Part shown: piece after piece, positions 50,461 through 59,033 of the stretch | How the letters are laid out: the number at the start of each line of letters is the position of its first letter | Numbering within the stretch: the first letter of the stretch is position 1 | Assembly: GCA_023212645.1 (NCBI GenBank) | Contig: JALBYC010000002.1 | Span: forward strand, 620,001 to 684,000 | Direction of reading: 5' to 3' | From: Farysia itapuensis | Taxonomy: Eukaryota; Basidiomycota; Ustilaginomycetes; Ustilaginales; Ustilaginaceae | Length of the DNA: 64,000 bases | The notes under the pieces: model-generated | What the model was told of the DNA's origin: nothing | The model's database searches: none | Seen by the model: only the letters and a program-made list of their open reading frames with translations | Position numbers and translations under genes: made by a program

Positions 50461-52401
50461 ATGACCCCGCCGAAACAGCGTCGAAAGATCGACATGTCGT
50501 CTGCTGGCTCAGAAGACGAACGCGTTGAAGTCGAGGAAGATCCGGACAAGGAGAACCATTTCAGCGCTCAACTTGCTCAGTCTCTGTCACCTGGTCTCGG
50601 CTCTGTTCCGTGTAACCCTCAAGAGGGACCAGATAGTATATCAGCGCCAAGCGCGAAACTTTTACAAACGCGGCATTCGCTTATTGAGCCGCTCGCGCCA
50701 GGGTCATTATACAGAGAACAGCCCCAACAACCAAATATTCCTTCCACAAGTCAACAGACGACCTCCTTTTCTCGCCAAGAGCAATACCCAGATATCTCAA
50801 CCGAGACAGACTCCGCCACCAGTCATGTCAGGCTCATCGGCCGCTCAGTTCAGCAGTTCTTCTTCCACGGTCGTAGAAGGAGCGTGGGCAGCACTTCCAC
50901 AACTTCCTTCTCTTCGCCTTCAAGACAGGTTACTGCAGATTCTTCAGACATGTCTTACTCGACAATTTCCTCCTCCAGAGGGGTCAAAACAAGGAGCTCC
51001 GCTTACAAGAAGCGGAACCCGATATACATGAAGGAGCACAAAGATGCTGTCAAGACGTTCAACACCAACAATCTACGCAGAATTGCCAACAATGCTCTGG
51101 CCAGAATCAACACCGTTAGGCGCGGAAAGCGGCTGCCTGCAGTCAGCGCCGAACAAATGGAAGGTCTCGCTATCAAGAACCTAGCAGTGAAAAAGCTTGT
51201 CGACGCAGAGAATCGTCAGGATGCCAGGACGGTCCCAACATCGAGTGACACTTCCAGGGGCGAAGAAATGGAGAGGATGTTCCAAAGGATGATGCGGCAG
51301 AAGGAGGCGGATGCTCAAAGCGTCCTGCCGCTTCCACCCGCCAAAATGGCTGAAATGGAGAGACTGAAACGCGAACAACGAGCACGTTTGAAGAAGCTTC
51401 GCGGTGTACTCAGTCGCCCTCCCCTCCCCAAAAGTCTGGAAGAAGAGGCCGAAAGCGAGGTAAATTCAGCCCTACGCAAATCTGGCTTAGTCGCAGCCAT
51501 CACTGGAGCCGAAGTCAACGACCGAGACCTGCAGAAACTTCGACCGGGTCAATGGCTAAATGACGAGATCATCAACTTTTACGGAAATCTCATGCTTCAA
51601 CGTGCAAACGAAGCCGAGTCAAAGCGCCAAGCGGCTCTCAAAGCGGCAGCTGAAGCGCCACCAGTGCCAACATCTGAGGCCAGCACACCCGTCACAGCCG
51701 TCAACGGCAAACCCAAGCACAACGCCAAGACTGCCACCAAACCGAAGCGACCGTATGACTCTAGCTTGGATGCATACTGGCGCATACACTTCTTTTCGAG
51801 CTTCTTTTGGGAAAATCTCAAGAATCGAGGGTACGACGGCGTGAAACGCTGGACTCGGAAGATAGACATTTTCAGCAAGGACCTCATTCTGTTTCCCATC
51901 AACCTGGGCAATGCACACTGGGTCTGCGGCGCAGTCAACATGCGTTTCCGTCGCTTTGAGTACTACGACTCCATGGGTCACCGTAATCCACGCGCGTTCG
52001 AGCTGATGCGCACCTACGTCTCCGCAGAAGCTCGCGACAAACAGAAGAAGGAAATCGACCTTCGTTCGTGGCGAGATGTATTCAGCGAAGAAACACCACA
52101 ACAAGAGAATGGATTCGATTGTGGTGTATTTGCTACCCAGACACTAGAACAGATCAGTCGTCGGGACCCACATACACCCATTCCGCTGAACCCGCCAACA
52201 ATCACGTGGGAAGCTGAGGACTTGAATCAACAAGCCGGTCAACTCACTCTCAACACCGTCAATGGTAACGTTGCCGAGGACGACCACGATGACGACGATC
52301 AGTGGGACGACTACGACTGGAACTTCTCTCAGCTCGACATGCCTTACCTCCGCAGGCGCATGATCTACGAAATCCATCGCAAGAAGCTTATCGACGTATG
52401 A
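50461..52401 (+). CDS. ULP1: SUMO (Ulp1/SENP-type) cysteine protease
   Basis: This 646-residue protein should mature SUMO and remove it from targets. A disordered, basic N-terminus and a coiled coil (about 285-315) precede the C48 peptidase domain from about 350 (DLQKLRPGQWLNDEIINFYGNLM). Catalytic residues read His486 (NAHWVCG), Asp503 (YYDSMGH), Gln548 and Cys554 (QQENGFDCGVF). An insert of about 50 residues (380-431) rich in Ala/Pro/Lys interrupts the domain after its first helix. A second acidic insert near 595-615 precedes the last helix (MPYLRRRMIYEI). All catalytic residues are kept, so it should be active. Confidence 0.92.
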   Translation: MTPPKQRRKIDMSSAGSEDERVEVEEDPDKENHFSAQLAQSLSPGLGSVPCNPQEGPDSISAPSAKLLQTRHSLIEPLAPGSLYREQPQQPNIPSTSQQTTSFSRQEQYPDISTETDSATSHVRLIGRSVQQFFFHGRRRSVGSTSTTSFSSPSRQVTADSSDMSYSTISSSRGVKTRSSAYKKRNPIYMKEHKDAVKTFNTNNLRRIANNALARINTVRRGKRLPAVSAEQMEGLAIKNLAVKKLVDAENRQDARTVPTSSDTSRGEEMERMFQRMMRQKEADAQSVLPLPPAKMAEMERLKREQRARLKKLRGVLSRPPLPKSLEEEAESEVNSALRKSGLVAAITGAEVNDRDLQKLRPGQWLNDEIINFYGNLMLQRANEAESKRQAALKAAAEAPPVPTSEASTPVTAVNGKPKHNAKTATKPKRPYDSSLDAYWRIHFFSSFFWENLKNRGYDGVKRWTRKIDIFSKDLILFPINLGNAHWVCGAVNMRFRRFEYYDSMGHRNPRAFELMRTYVSAEARDKQKKEIDLRSWRDVFSEETPQQENGFDCGVFATQTLEQISRRDPHTPIPLNPPTITWEAEDLNQQAGQLTLNTVNGNVAEDDHDDDDQWDDYDWNFSQLDMPYLRRRMIYEIHRKKLIDV

Positions 52402-52475
52402 CATAAAATCAATACATTCGCAAGCTCTAGATTGATTAAAGTAATACATCTCGAGGTTGAGTGAAGTTCATAGTG

Positions 52476-55400
52476 TTACCCTTTGTATGTTTGACTTGAC
52501 GAGAATTGGAGAGGTGCTTTGAGTGTGTTTTGTCGATAAGGCCCAGGAGTGTGGACATCTTCGCCCTCTCCTGGTATCTGTCGACCAAAGTCGTCCAGCG
52601 CGTTTCCATCGGCGGCGTTTGGAGTCGACGACAATACCGTTGACTTGCGTGTCGAGCGGTCTCGCGATGGGATATTGACCGAACTTGCGGCTGAAAGATT
52701 CGGAGCGTCGAGAGGCGAAACTGGTAATGGCTTGCTCTGCTGCTGCTGTCCCATGAGCTTGTTGATCTCGTCGTCTGAGGGGAAGTACGAGTCGCGGGTC
52801 TGAGTATTGTCGCCGTTCGCTTCTTGTTTCTTGGCTGGAAGGGTGCTGCTCCTCCGCGTTGGAATGCTGGGGCCTTGTGGGACTGGCTTTGTGTGGTTGT
52901 CCGATTCGGCAGCCGTCTCGGCATGAATAATGCCCCGCTGGTTCTTCTCCAGAGGTATGAGAGCCGCTACATTCCGCATGAGAGTATTGATTCTTTCCAG
53001 CATCCCTTCGGGCAGGAGTGGTACTGGGCTCCAGCAAGCTCCTGCAGCCAGTCCTTTGCCCTGGGGAAAGAGACTGCTGGCCCGACTTACTGAACTGAAG
53101 TTAGAATGCTCGGAGCGACCGCTAGCCGACACCCCGTCTTCTTCATCCTCGTCTCCTTGTCGACTGGCAGATGTGGGACTGTCAGAGGGTGACAACGAGG
53201 CGACGGACGATCGTCTGCTGGACGCTCGCGATGGAGCCTCGCTTTCGCTATCATCGCCGTTGACACTGCGTAGCGAAGGCGTCCCTGTGCCCGTAAAGTG
53301 TCCTCTGCCAAAGCCGAACGAATCGCCTGGCGTGACAATCAGGGCATTGCGATCCCTGGGCAGAGCAAAGGGAAGCATGTCACGGCTGTTGAGCAGACCT
53401 TCGTTCTTAGCGGCGGGTGAGACAGAAGCATCTTCGTGCAGAGCAAGTGGGGGACCGGCAGCTGTCCACGGTGGCACATAGTCAGCTATACTTTTACCTG
53501 GTGCGAAAAGGCCATCGATCATCATCTGCGCCGAATGGGTGATCTGTTCCGCAGGAGTCCGAGGCTCTTTGCTGTCCGCTCGAATTGCCGTGTCTGCACT
53601 TGCAGTGCTCGTCAGGCTCGTGTCTGCCTTTGAGTCGCCGTTCAGCCCCATGCCATCGTCGTCATCATCACTGCCGTCCGGACTGGGACTGCGACTGTCC
53701 GGAGTCTGACCCTTTTGCGTAGCTGTTCCAGATCGATGATGGCTTGAGACCTTTTTCTTGAAGACTTTCTTCCGCCGCTGTACTGCTAGTGTTTCTTCTC
53801 GAAGCTGACGCAGCTGGTCATCCTGCCTACGCTTCCAATCGATGATGAGCTGATCTAGATATTGAAGACATTCCGTGCTCATCTTTGTCTCGCCAACTTC
53901 ATAGCGATAGTCTTTGACAGCTTTTCGAAGCTGCATTGGAGTCAAAGCTTTGAGGCCCTGCATAGTGCCGATAAGTCCATCAAACTCTTGGAGAGAGCTT
54001 TGACATTGCAGCCACGACATCAGCTGAGAGAGTGGGGACAGCTGAGAGTGCACGATGCTCAGCGGAAGTGCATTACTGCGAGCCCAGTCTTCGAGTGCAC
54101 TGACGTTCATCCGGATCTGAATAGCCCTTGAGCGGCACAAATAGCGTTTGCGTGATAGGACGCGATTGAAAAGCTCGCATCCAATCCAGAAGAAGATTTG
54201 GGACAGCGCCTGAACGATGATGGCAGGATTGATCTCGTAGAATTGCAGGATCTGGAGTGTCGATGTCAAGAGCGATGTAATTGTCCGTGGCGTAGGACTG
54301 TTGAGTAGGTCAGAGGCAGTAGCGTTGTACGCAAGTTCGCGGAGAGATTGGAAGGAATCTCGCCCGATCTTGCTGGGCGAGTCGCCTGGCTGTCTGAAAG
54401 AGGACGGGCCGAACGTCGAGGACCCAGATGCATATGACGACCTTCCAGGGCCTACAGACGAAGGCGATGAGGGTATCGCCGCTTGCGATCCAGTGTCTTC
54501 TTTTCTTGTGCCGAAGATTTGGCTAATTGGTGTGCGAGACGAGCCGCTGGAGCTCATCCCTTGGGAGAGAGAGCTGCTTTGACCGATGCCCTTTACGCTG
54601 CCAGTCAGAGTCTTGATAAACTTCCATTCGCCCTCGAACCGGATCTCGTCAAGATCCGAAATGGCTTCGTGGTCGAGCATAGCAGCATCAAGCACTTTGT
54701 CTATCCTACGTTCAGCGTCTCGAATGATGAAAACGTAGATTTCGTTAATCATGTCGGTCAACAGGGTTATATACTCCTTGACCGAAGCCGTTCGTCTGAG
54801 TATGCGATCCTTAGACAGGTAGTAGTGCAGCAAGCAGCAATTTGACAACCAAAAGGCAAGGTAAGTCATGTCGGTTGGATGCGAGTAAACCGCGCCCTCT
54901 ATGCGATCAATGGCGCCGAGGACCAACTCCTCGAGCAGGTCTTCATCTTGCATGTGACAGGCATATCTGGCGCACAGGAAGATGATGCTGGACGGTGCAG
55001 CACGGGACGTCCACGGAGCTCGCACTGGCCGATACTTTGTGACAAACATGTCCAGCAGATGGCTGACGTCCGAGGGCCCAAAGACGAGCATTTGATCGCT
55101 GCGCACTGTCTTCCAGTCGAACTCTACCGAGAGCACATCGGCGCCGACCTCTGCCGCACCACAACCGGACGCAAGATCCGCATGCACTACTTTTGGAGCG
55201 CCTCTCCGGCGACGCCCTACTTGATGGTGATCAGCATCTTCTTTGATCAACTCGCCGATCAATGTGTTGTAGTCAACCTCGAGCATGACTGCGATGTCAG
55301 CGAAAGCGTTTTTCCGAGTCTCGGTGACTTCTTTGCGCTTATTTTCTTGTTCGAAGAGATGAGCGCGCTCATAGCGCCCTATCAGCTTCCGCGAAGTGAG

Positions 55401-56327
55401 TTGCGAAGTCGAACGAGCATGACCCGGCTTGAATGGGCCTGACGTTGATGAAGTCGACGAAGACTGTCTGTGCAGCGTAGGAGAGCCGTGAGCAGCTGAG
55501 ACTGCTTCTACGTTCGAAACTGCTGATCCAGGGCGACTTTTGATCGGTGAGCCCCGATTGTTGAGCCTCTGAGCTGCAGATTGCTGGACAGAGAGGTAGC
55601 GGTGGTGCTCATAAATGAGATCGGCGATGGACTCGCTGTCAGTGCTCGGAATGCGACGAGCGCTGCCGGGTGCAGACTGACTGGAGGAGCCTGGTTGGGA
55701 AGATCCTGCAGATTCAGGAGCAGCAGACAAAATGAAATCCTCGCAAGTGGTGCCTTTGACTGTTTTAGCTTCAACGTCGGCACCACGACTGAGGAGAAAG
55801 GATGCGAGAGGCAAATTAGAACTGTTGATCGCCCACATGAGTGGTGTCCAGCCGCAAGCGTCTCTTTCATCGACTTGCGCTCCGTGTGTGATCAGGATGG
55901 CGACTGCGTCAATGTGGCCGGCACATGCAGCGAGCACAACAGGCCCCGTGCCTTCATCGTCCTTGATGTTGCTAAAGTCGACGACCAAGCGCCGGTAAGA
56001 GTTGGCGCTAGAGGGTGGCTCAGCCAAGTATTCTCTTGCTTCTCCTTTCTGATCAAGGATCCACGCCAACATGTCCATGTCACCATGGCTAGCGGCGCGA
56101 AGGAGCGCTCTACACAACTTGTCTTTCTTGATCTTGCTGTAGACATGAGATGAGCGCGAAAGCTGCTTGAGCAGCTCAAGAGAGGGACATAAGTCGAGTA
56201 TAGGATCGTGAAGTACCAGCTGATCTATTTCATCCCGGCTATCTGGCCCTGTAGAGGAGCCTAGCGGCTGTCCTACCACGGAAGCAGCTGCGGGTATACT
56301 GTGTGGTTGATGTGACTCGGCTTGCAT
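52476..56327 (-). CDS. Ankyrin-repeat and DIL (dilute) domain protein
   Basis: This 1,283-residue protein combines ankyrin repeats (about 70-200; GPVVLAACAGHIDAVAILITHGA and GWTPLMWAINSSNLPLASFLLSRGADVE) with a DIL domain (about 430-880), the cargo-binding fold of class V myosins. DIL signatures include YLAFWLSNCCLLHYYL, IFFWIGCELFNRVLS and LSPLSQLMSWLQ. There is no motor, as in other fungal ankyrin-DIL proteins, whose role is poorly known and may be in vesicle or cytoskeletal traffic. The C-terminal third is disordered. Seven upstream codons from a TTG were excluded; the first ATG is MQAESHQPHS at 56327. Confidence 0.87.
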   Translation of the reverse strand: MQAESHQPHSIPAAASVVGQPLGSSTGPDSRDEIDQLVLHDPILDLCPSLELLKQLSRSSHVYSKIKKDKLCRALLRAASHGDMDMLAWILDQKGEAREYLAEPPSSANSYRRLVVDFSNIKDDEGTGPVVLAACAGHIDAVAILITHGAQVDERDACGWTPLMWAINSSNLPLASFLLSRGADVEAKTVKGTTCEDFILSAAPESAGSSQPGSSSQSAPGSARRIPSTDSESIADLIYEHHRYLSVQQSAAQRLNNRGSPIKSRPGSAVSNVEAVSAAHGSPTLHRQSSSTSSTSGPFKPGHARSTSQLTSRKLIGRYERAHLFEQENKRKEVTETRKNAFADIAVMLEVDYNTLIGELIKEDADHHQVGRRRRGAPKVVHADLASGCGAAEVGADVLSVEFDWKTVRSDQMLVFGPSDVSHLLDMFVTKYRPVRAPWTSRAAPSSIIFLCARYACHMQDEDLLEELVLGAIDRIEGAVYSHPTDMTYLAFWLSNCCLLHYYLSKDRILRRTASVKEYITLLTDMINEIYVFIIRDAERRIDKVLDAAMLDHEAISDLDEIRFEGEWKFIKTLTGSVKGIGQSSSLSQGMSSSGSSRTPISQIFGTRKEDTGSQAAIPSSPSSVGPGRSSYASGSSTFGPSSFRQPGDSPSKIGRDSFQSLRELAYNATASDLLNSPTPRTITSLLTSTLQILQFYEINPAIIVQALSQIFFWIGCELFNRVLSRKRYLCRSRAIQIRMNVSALEDWARSNALPLSIVHSQLSPLSQLMSWLQCQSSLQEFDGLIGTMQGLKALTPMQLRKAVKDYRYEVGETKMSTECLQYLDQLIIDWKRRQDDQLRQLREETLAVQRRKKVFKKKVSSHHRSGTATQKGQTPDSRSPSPDGSDDDDDGMGLNGDSKADTSLTSTASADTAIRADSKEPRTPAEQITHSAQMMIDGLFAPGKSIADYVPPWTAAGPPLALHEDASVSPAAKNEGLLNSRDMLPFALPRDRNALIVTPGDSFGFGRGHFTGTGTPSLRSVNGDDSESEAPSRASSRRSSVASLSPSDSPTSASRQGDEDEEDGVSASGRSEHSNFSSVSRASSLFPQGKGLAAGACWSPVPLLPEGMLERINTLMRNVAALIPLEKNQRGIIHAETAAESDNHTKPVPQGPSIPTRRSSTLPAKKQEANGDNTQTRDSYFPSDDEINKLMGQQQQSKPLPVSPLDAPNLSAASSVNIPSRDRSTRKSTVLSSTPNAADGNALDDFGRQIPGEGEDVHTPGPYRQNTLKAPLQFSSSQTYKG

Positions 56328-56544
56328 GACTGCGCTCGAGAATACCAAATAATAGGGTTAAGAAGATATGTCCAAGATCATGTTGATACAGCCATGGTCC
56401 GTCGTGGGCTGAGAGGGGCTGACCACGCAACGTGCGGCCCGTACCAAGTGGTGATAAACAGTTCGAGAAGGGTGTTGCTTTGGAGTGTTGGTCTGCGCGC
56501 CGGTACGCCGGACGCCGCCGGCGAAATGTCCGACTCTAACAAAT

Positions 56545-56814
56545 TCAAGGCACGTGACCGTTTGTACGTTTGCGGCCCTTGACTTTGCGTCGAAGGATCC
56601 TGGCTTGCTTGCCTTCTTCACGTGTCTGAAGGAGACGGAGGAACACCTTTCGGATTGACTCCTCCAGTCCCTTCACGCCTAAGTCTGTACTGCGCTTTCG
56701 GGCTAGCGCTCGGGAGCTGCGGTTCGCAGACCGGACGGAAGTAGAAGACCCAAGGAGCAATCGGTTCATTAAGGTCGAGGCTGACGCTTTGAGTGTGTCC
56801 CGTCTCTGGTCCAT
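56545..56814 (-). CDS. Possible small basic protein (89 residues)
   Basis: An ATG-started frame encodes a strongly basic, helical protein (MDQRRDTLKASASTLMNRLL, then GLEESIRKVFLRLLQTREEG and ILRRKVKGRKRT). The two predicted helices and basic tail suggest a nucleolar or ribosome-associated small protein, but I do not recognise a family. Its length and lack of low complexity favour a gene over chance, yet no homology can be checked here. Confidence 0.35.
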   Translation of the reverse strand: MDQRRDTLKASASTLMNRLLLGSSTSVRSANRSSRALARKRSTDLGVKGLEESIRKVFLRLLQTREEGKQARILRRKVKGRKRTNGHVP

Positions 56815-57033
56815 GCTAGCGTGGCACTACGCAATAGACGAGGGCACAATTGCGTTCAGTCACATTATAGTTCCCCTTCCCGTTAGCATGTCTGTCAAGC
56901 CGCGCTGCATCCATTAGCTGTATACATCCATTATACTGTCAAGTCACAGTCACACACTGCAGTCACAGTGTGGGTGAGAGCGTGACAGTTAATCGGCCGG
57001 TAAAATTTTGTTCTTCGGAGCAGGTGATGGGAC

Positions 57034-57051
57034 CGCGCGCGCGCGTGTGCA
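57034..57051. other. 18-bp alternating purine-pyrimidine tract (Z-DNA-prone)
   Basis: A CG alternation running into TGTGCA lies about 380 bp upstream of the UPF0658 ATG. Confidence 0.55.
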
Positions 57052-57430
57052 AAAGACAAAAAGTCACAGTGCGGGTGCTCCGCTGTACGTTTTTCCGCGA
57101 AGCGCTGTTAGCTGTTGGTCTTGTCAGATTCGCTTTGCTCGCACCATGCGATATGCGATCCCGCTCGGAGATGTAGATAGGCGACACCTCATACGACCAC
57201 CACCTTCTCTACCACCTGTCCTCCCCTCTGCACACCTCGTCTAACGCGTTACGCACCACGCGGCCCTTTTCTGCACGCGTTTCCCAGGCTTGCTTGCATT
57301 TGGCCCATCACTTTCATTTTCCCACCCGCTCGCTCGCAGTTGCTGGTTCATCTGCGTCTGCACAGCCCTGGAGTAACGTTGACCGTAACTCAGACATCAT
57401 CGCACACCGGCTCGACACTCTTCACACAAC

Positions 57431-58549
57431 ATGGGAAAAGACTCTAGTCTCAGCAGCCCAAGTCGACAGCGCTCGTATGCGTATCCACCAAAACGTCGAT
57501 ACTGTTCGTGGATTCCGAGTTCGTGGGCATGTCGCTGCTTCCTTCTGATTACCCTAGCTGAAGCATGCATCAACATCGCCATAGAAAGTGTGCTGTTTGC
57601 ACGCTACCAGTTCCATAGCAAGACACATCCAACCGTCGCCGACGAGTCGCGTTCAAGAGCACTACCCGTGTTTGTCATTGTCTTCTCTATCGCCCATATC
57701 TACCAGTTCATTCTGGCAGTCGATGCTGTCATCAACCGAAACACAATTCTCATTATCGGCCTCATCATCTTCAACGGATGCTTCCTTGTCTACTCTGGCA
57801 TCCAGATCTTCGAAATTCGCTCAGTCCTTGGCGATGGTGTCGCGGCGGGATCCTCGCAAACAGTACCTGTGCAGGTGCTGACTGGAGCGATACCTATCGT
57901 CATCGGACTGGCTGAGCTCTCCTTTTTCGTGCTCGGCTGGAAGCTCTGGCAAGAGTTTGGATGGCAGATCTACAAGAAGATTGGCGCGGACCGTAGTCTG
58001 AAGAGAGGCTACTTGCACTACCAGGTCTACGTGGCCTTGCTCAAGTTTGACTTTTTCATCTTTGTCGCATACTGCATCCAGCTGGTTCTGGTTGTCAAAC
58101 AGATCGGCAGCGCTGAGCGCTGGATCACAATCATTTCGGCCCCTTTCTCTTTACTTATCCTTGTCTTTGCATGGTACTCTGTTCGCAAGGAGCTCAAGTG
58201 GGGCATGTGCCTCTTTTTGCTCGGACTGACTGGCGCAATGGTCTACTTTGTCTACAAACTTTTCCGAATCTGGCAGAACAAAGACACTCTGTACATGGAG
58301 GTATACAAGAGCTTGACCGTCTTTTCAACCCTTTCGATGCTGTTGCTGCTCATCACAGCGGCCATGACCATTCAATGCATGCGCAACTTTGACCGCGGCC
58401 TCAAGAATGCCATCTCAAGGACCAAAAAGGATGCCAAGGCGCCCGTGAACAGCGCCTACTGGGATGGCTACGACGGCAAAGGCCTGACACCACTAGGCGA
58501 AGGCAGCACGAGCGTCCTGCATCTCCAGCCAAGGCTAAGTTTAGACTAA
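57431..58549 (+). CDS. Multi-pass membrane protein, UPF0658 (Golgi) family
   Basis: This 372-residue protein has about eight hydrophobic segments and no signal peptide. The pattern LPVFVIVFSIAHIYQFILAVDAV followed by RNTILIIGLIIFNGCFLVYSGIQI resembles fungal UPF0658 proteins, described as Golgi membrane proteins of unknown function. N- and C-termini are short and polar, the latter with YWDGYDGKGLTPLG. The ATG lies in ACAACATGG. It is followed in the same direction by the MIT-domain gene, about 480 bp away. Confidence 0.78.
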   Translation: MGKDSSLSSPSRQRSYAYPPKRRYCSWIPSSWACRCFLLITLAEACINIAIESVLFARYQFHSKTHPTVADESRSRALPVFVIVFSIAHIYQFILAVDAVINRNTILIIGLIIFNGCFLVYSGIQIFEIRSVLGDGVAAGSSQTVPVQVLTGAIPIVIGLAELSFFVLGWKLWQEFGWQIYKKIGADRSLKRGYLHYQVYVALLKFDFFIFVAYCIQLVLVVKQIGSAERWITIISAPFSLLILVFAWYSVRKELKWGMCLFLLGLTGAMVYFVYKLFRIWQNKDTLYMEVYKSLTVFSTLSMLLLLITAAMTIQCMRNFDRGLKNAISRTKKDAKAPVNSAYWDGYDGKGLTPLGEGSTSVLHLQPRLSLD

Positions 58550-59033
58550 GCTTGGCGCGAGAGTCAAGATGCAGGGCACGCGTGCTCGTGGACCTGCAAC
58601 TTGTGTCTGTCATTTATGGTTTATGGGGGGGGCAGCGGGGGGGTTTTTCGCATACTGTAGTGTTAACAGAGCTCGCGTTATTATTTTGGAATTCAAGAGT
58701 GTGTGACACATCACCGAAGGGAGCGTAATTAGCGCGCAATAGCGCAAAGGCTCAAAAAGTCAAAAGCCACAGGCGCGTGTTGGTTTTGGATTCGAGTTTT
58801 GCACTTTTGGCTTTTGGGTCGCACAACACGCAACACTTTACTCGCCAGCTGGAAACGTCAAAACGCTTTCCACACAGCTGTCATTCAAATTGGGTCCAAT
58901 TCTGGTCGTCTTGTCCTCTTTCTCCTCACGCGCATCCTTCTCCCCGCCTTCATGTGCAGAGCAACTATCTGATTGTGCACTCGCGCACATCACAGTGACA
59001 GGTCATCACCACCGTGTTGCGTTCCTTGCAGCC
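58550..59033. other. Region between the UPF0658 and MIT-domain genes
   Basis: About 480 bp. G-runs at 58625-58632 and 58637-58643 lie soon after the upstream stop, probably in its 3' UTR. A C/T-rich stretch at 58910-58960 is promoter-like. No gene is seen. Confidence 0.5.

Larger units (their letters stand above)
56328..57430. other. Long intergenic region before the UPF0658 gene
   Basis: About 1.1 kb. It contains the small basic frame listed separately, TCACAGT repeats near 56945-56970, a Z-DNA-prone tract at 57034-57051 and a C/T-rich stretch at 57190-57320 typical of fungal promoters. No RNA gene is recognised. Confidence 0.5.
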
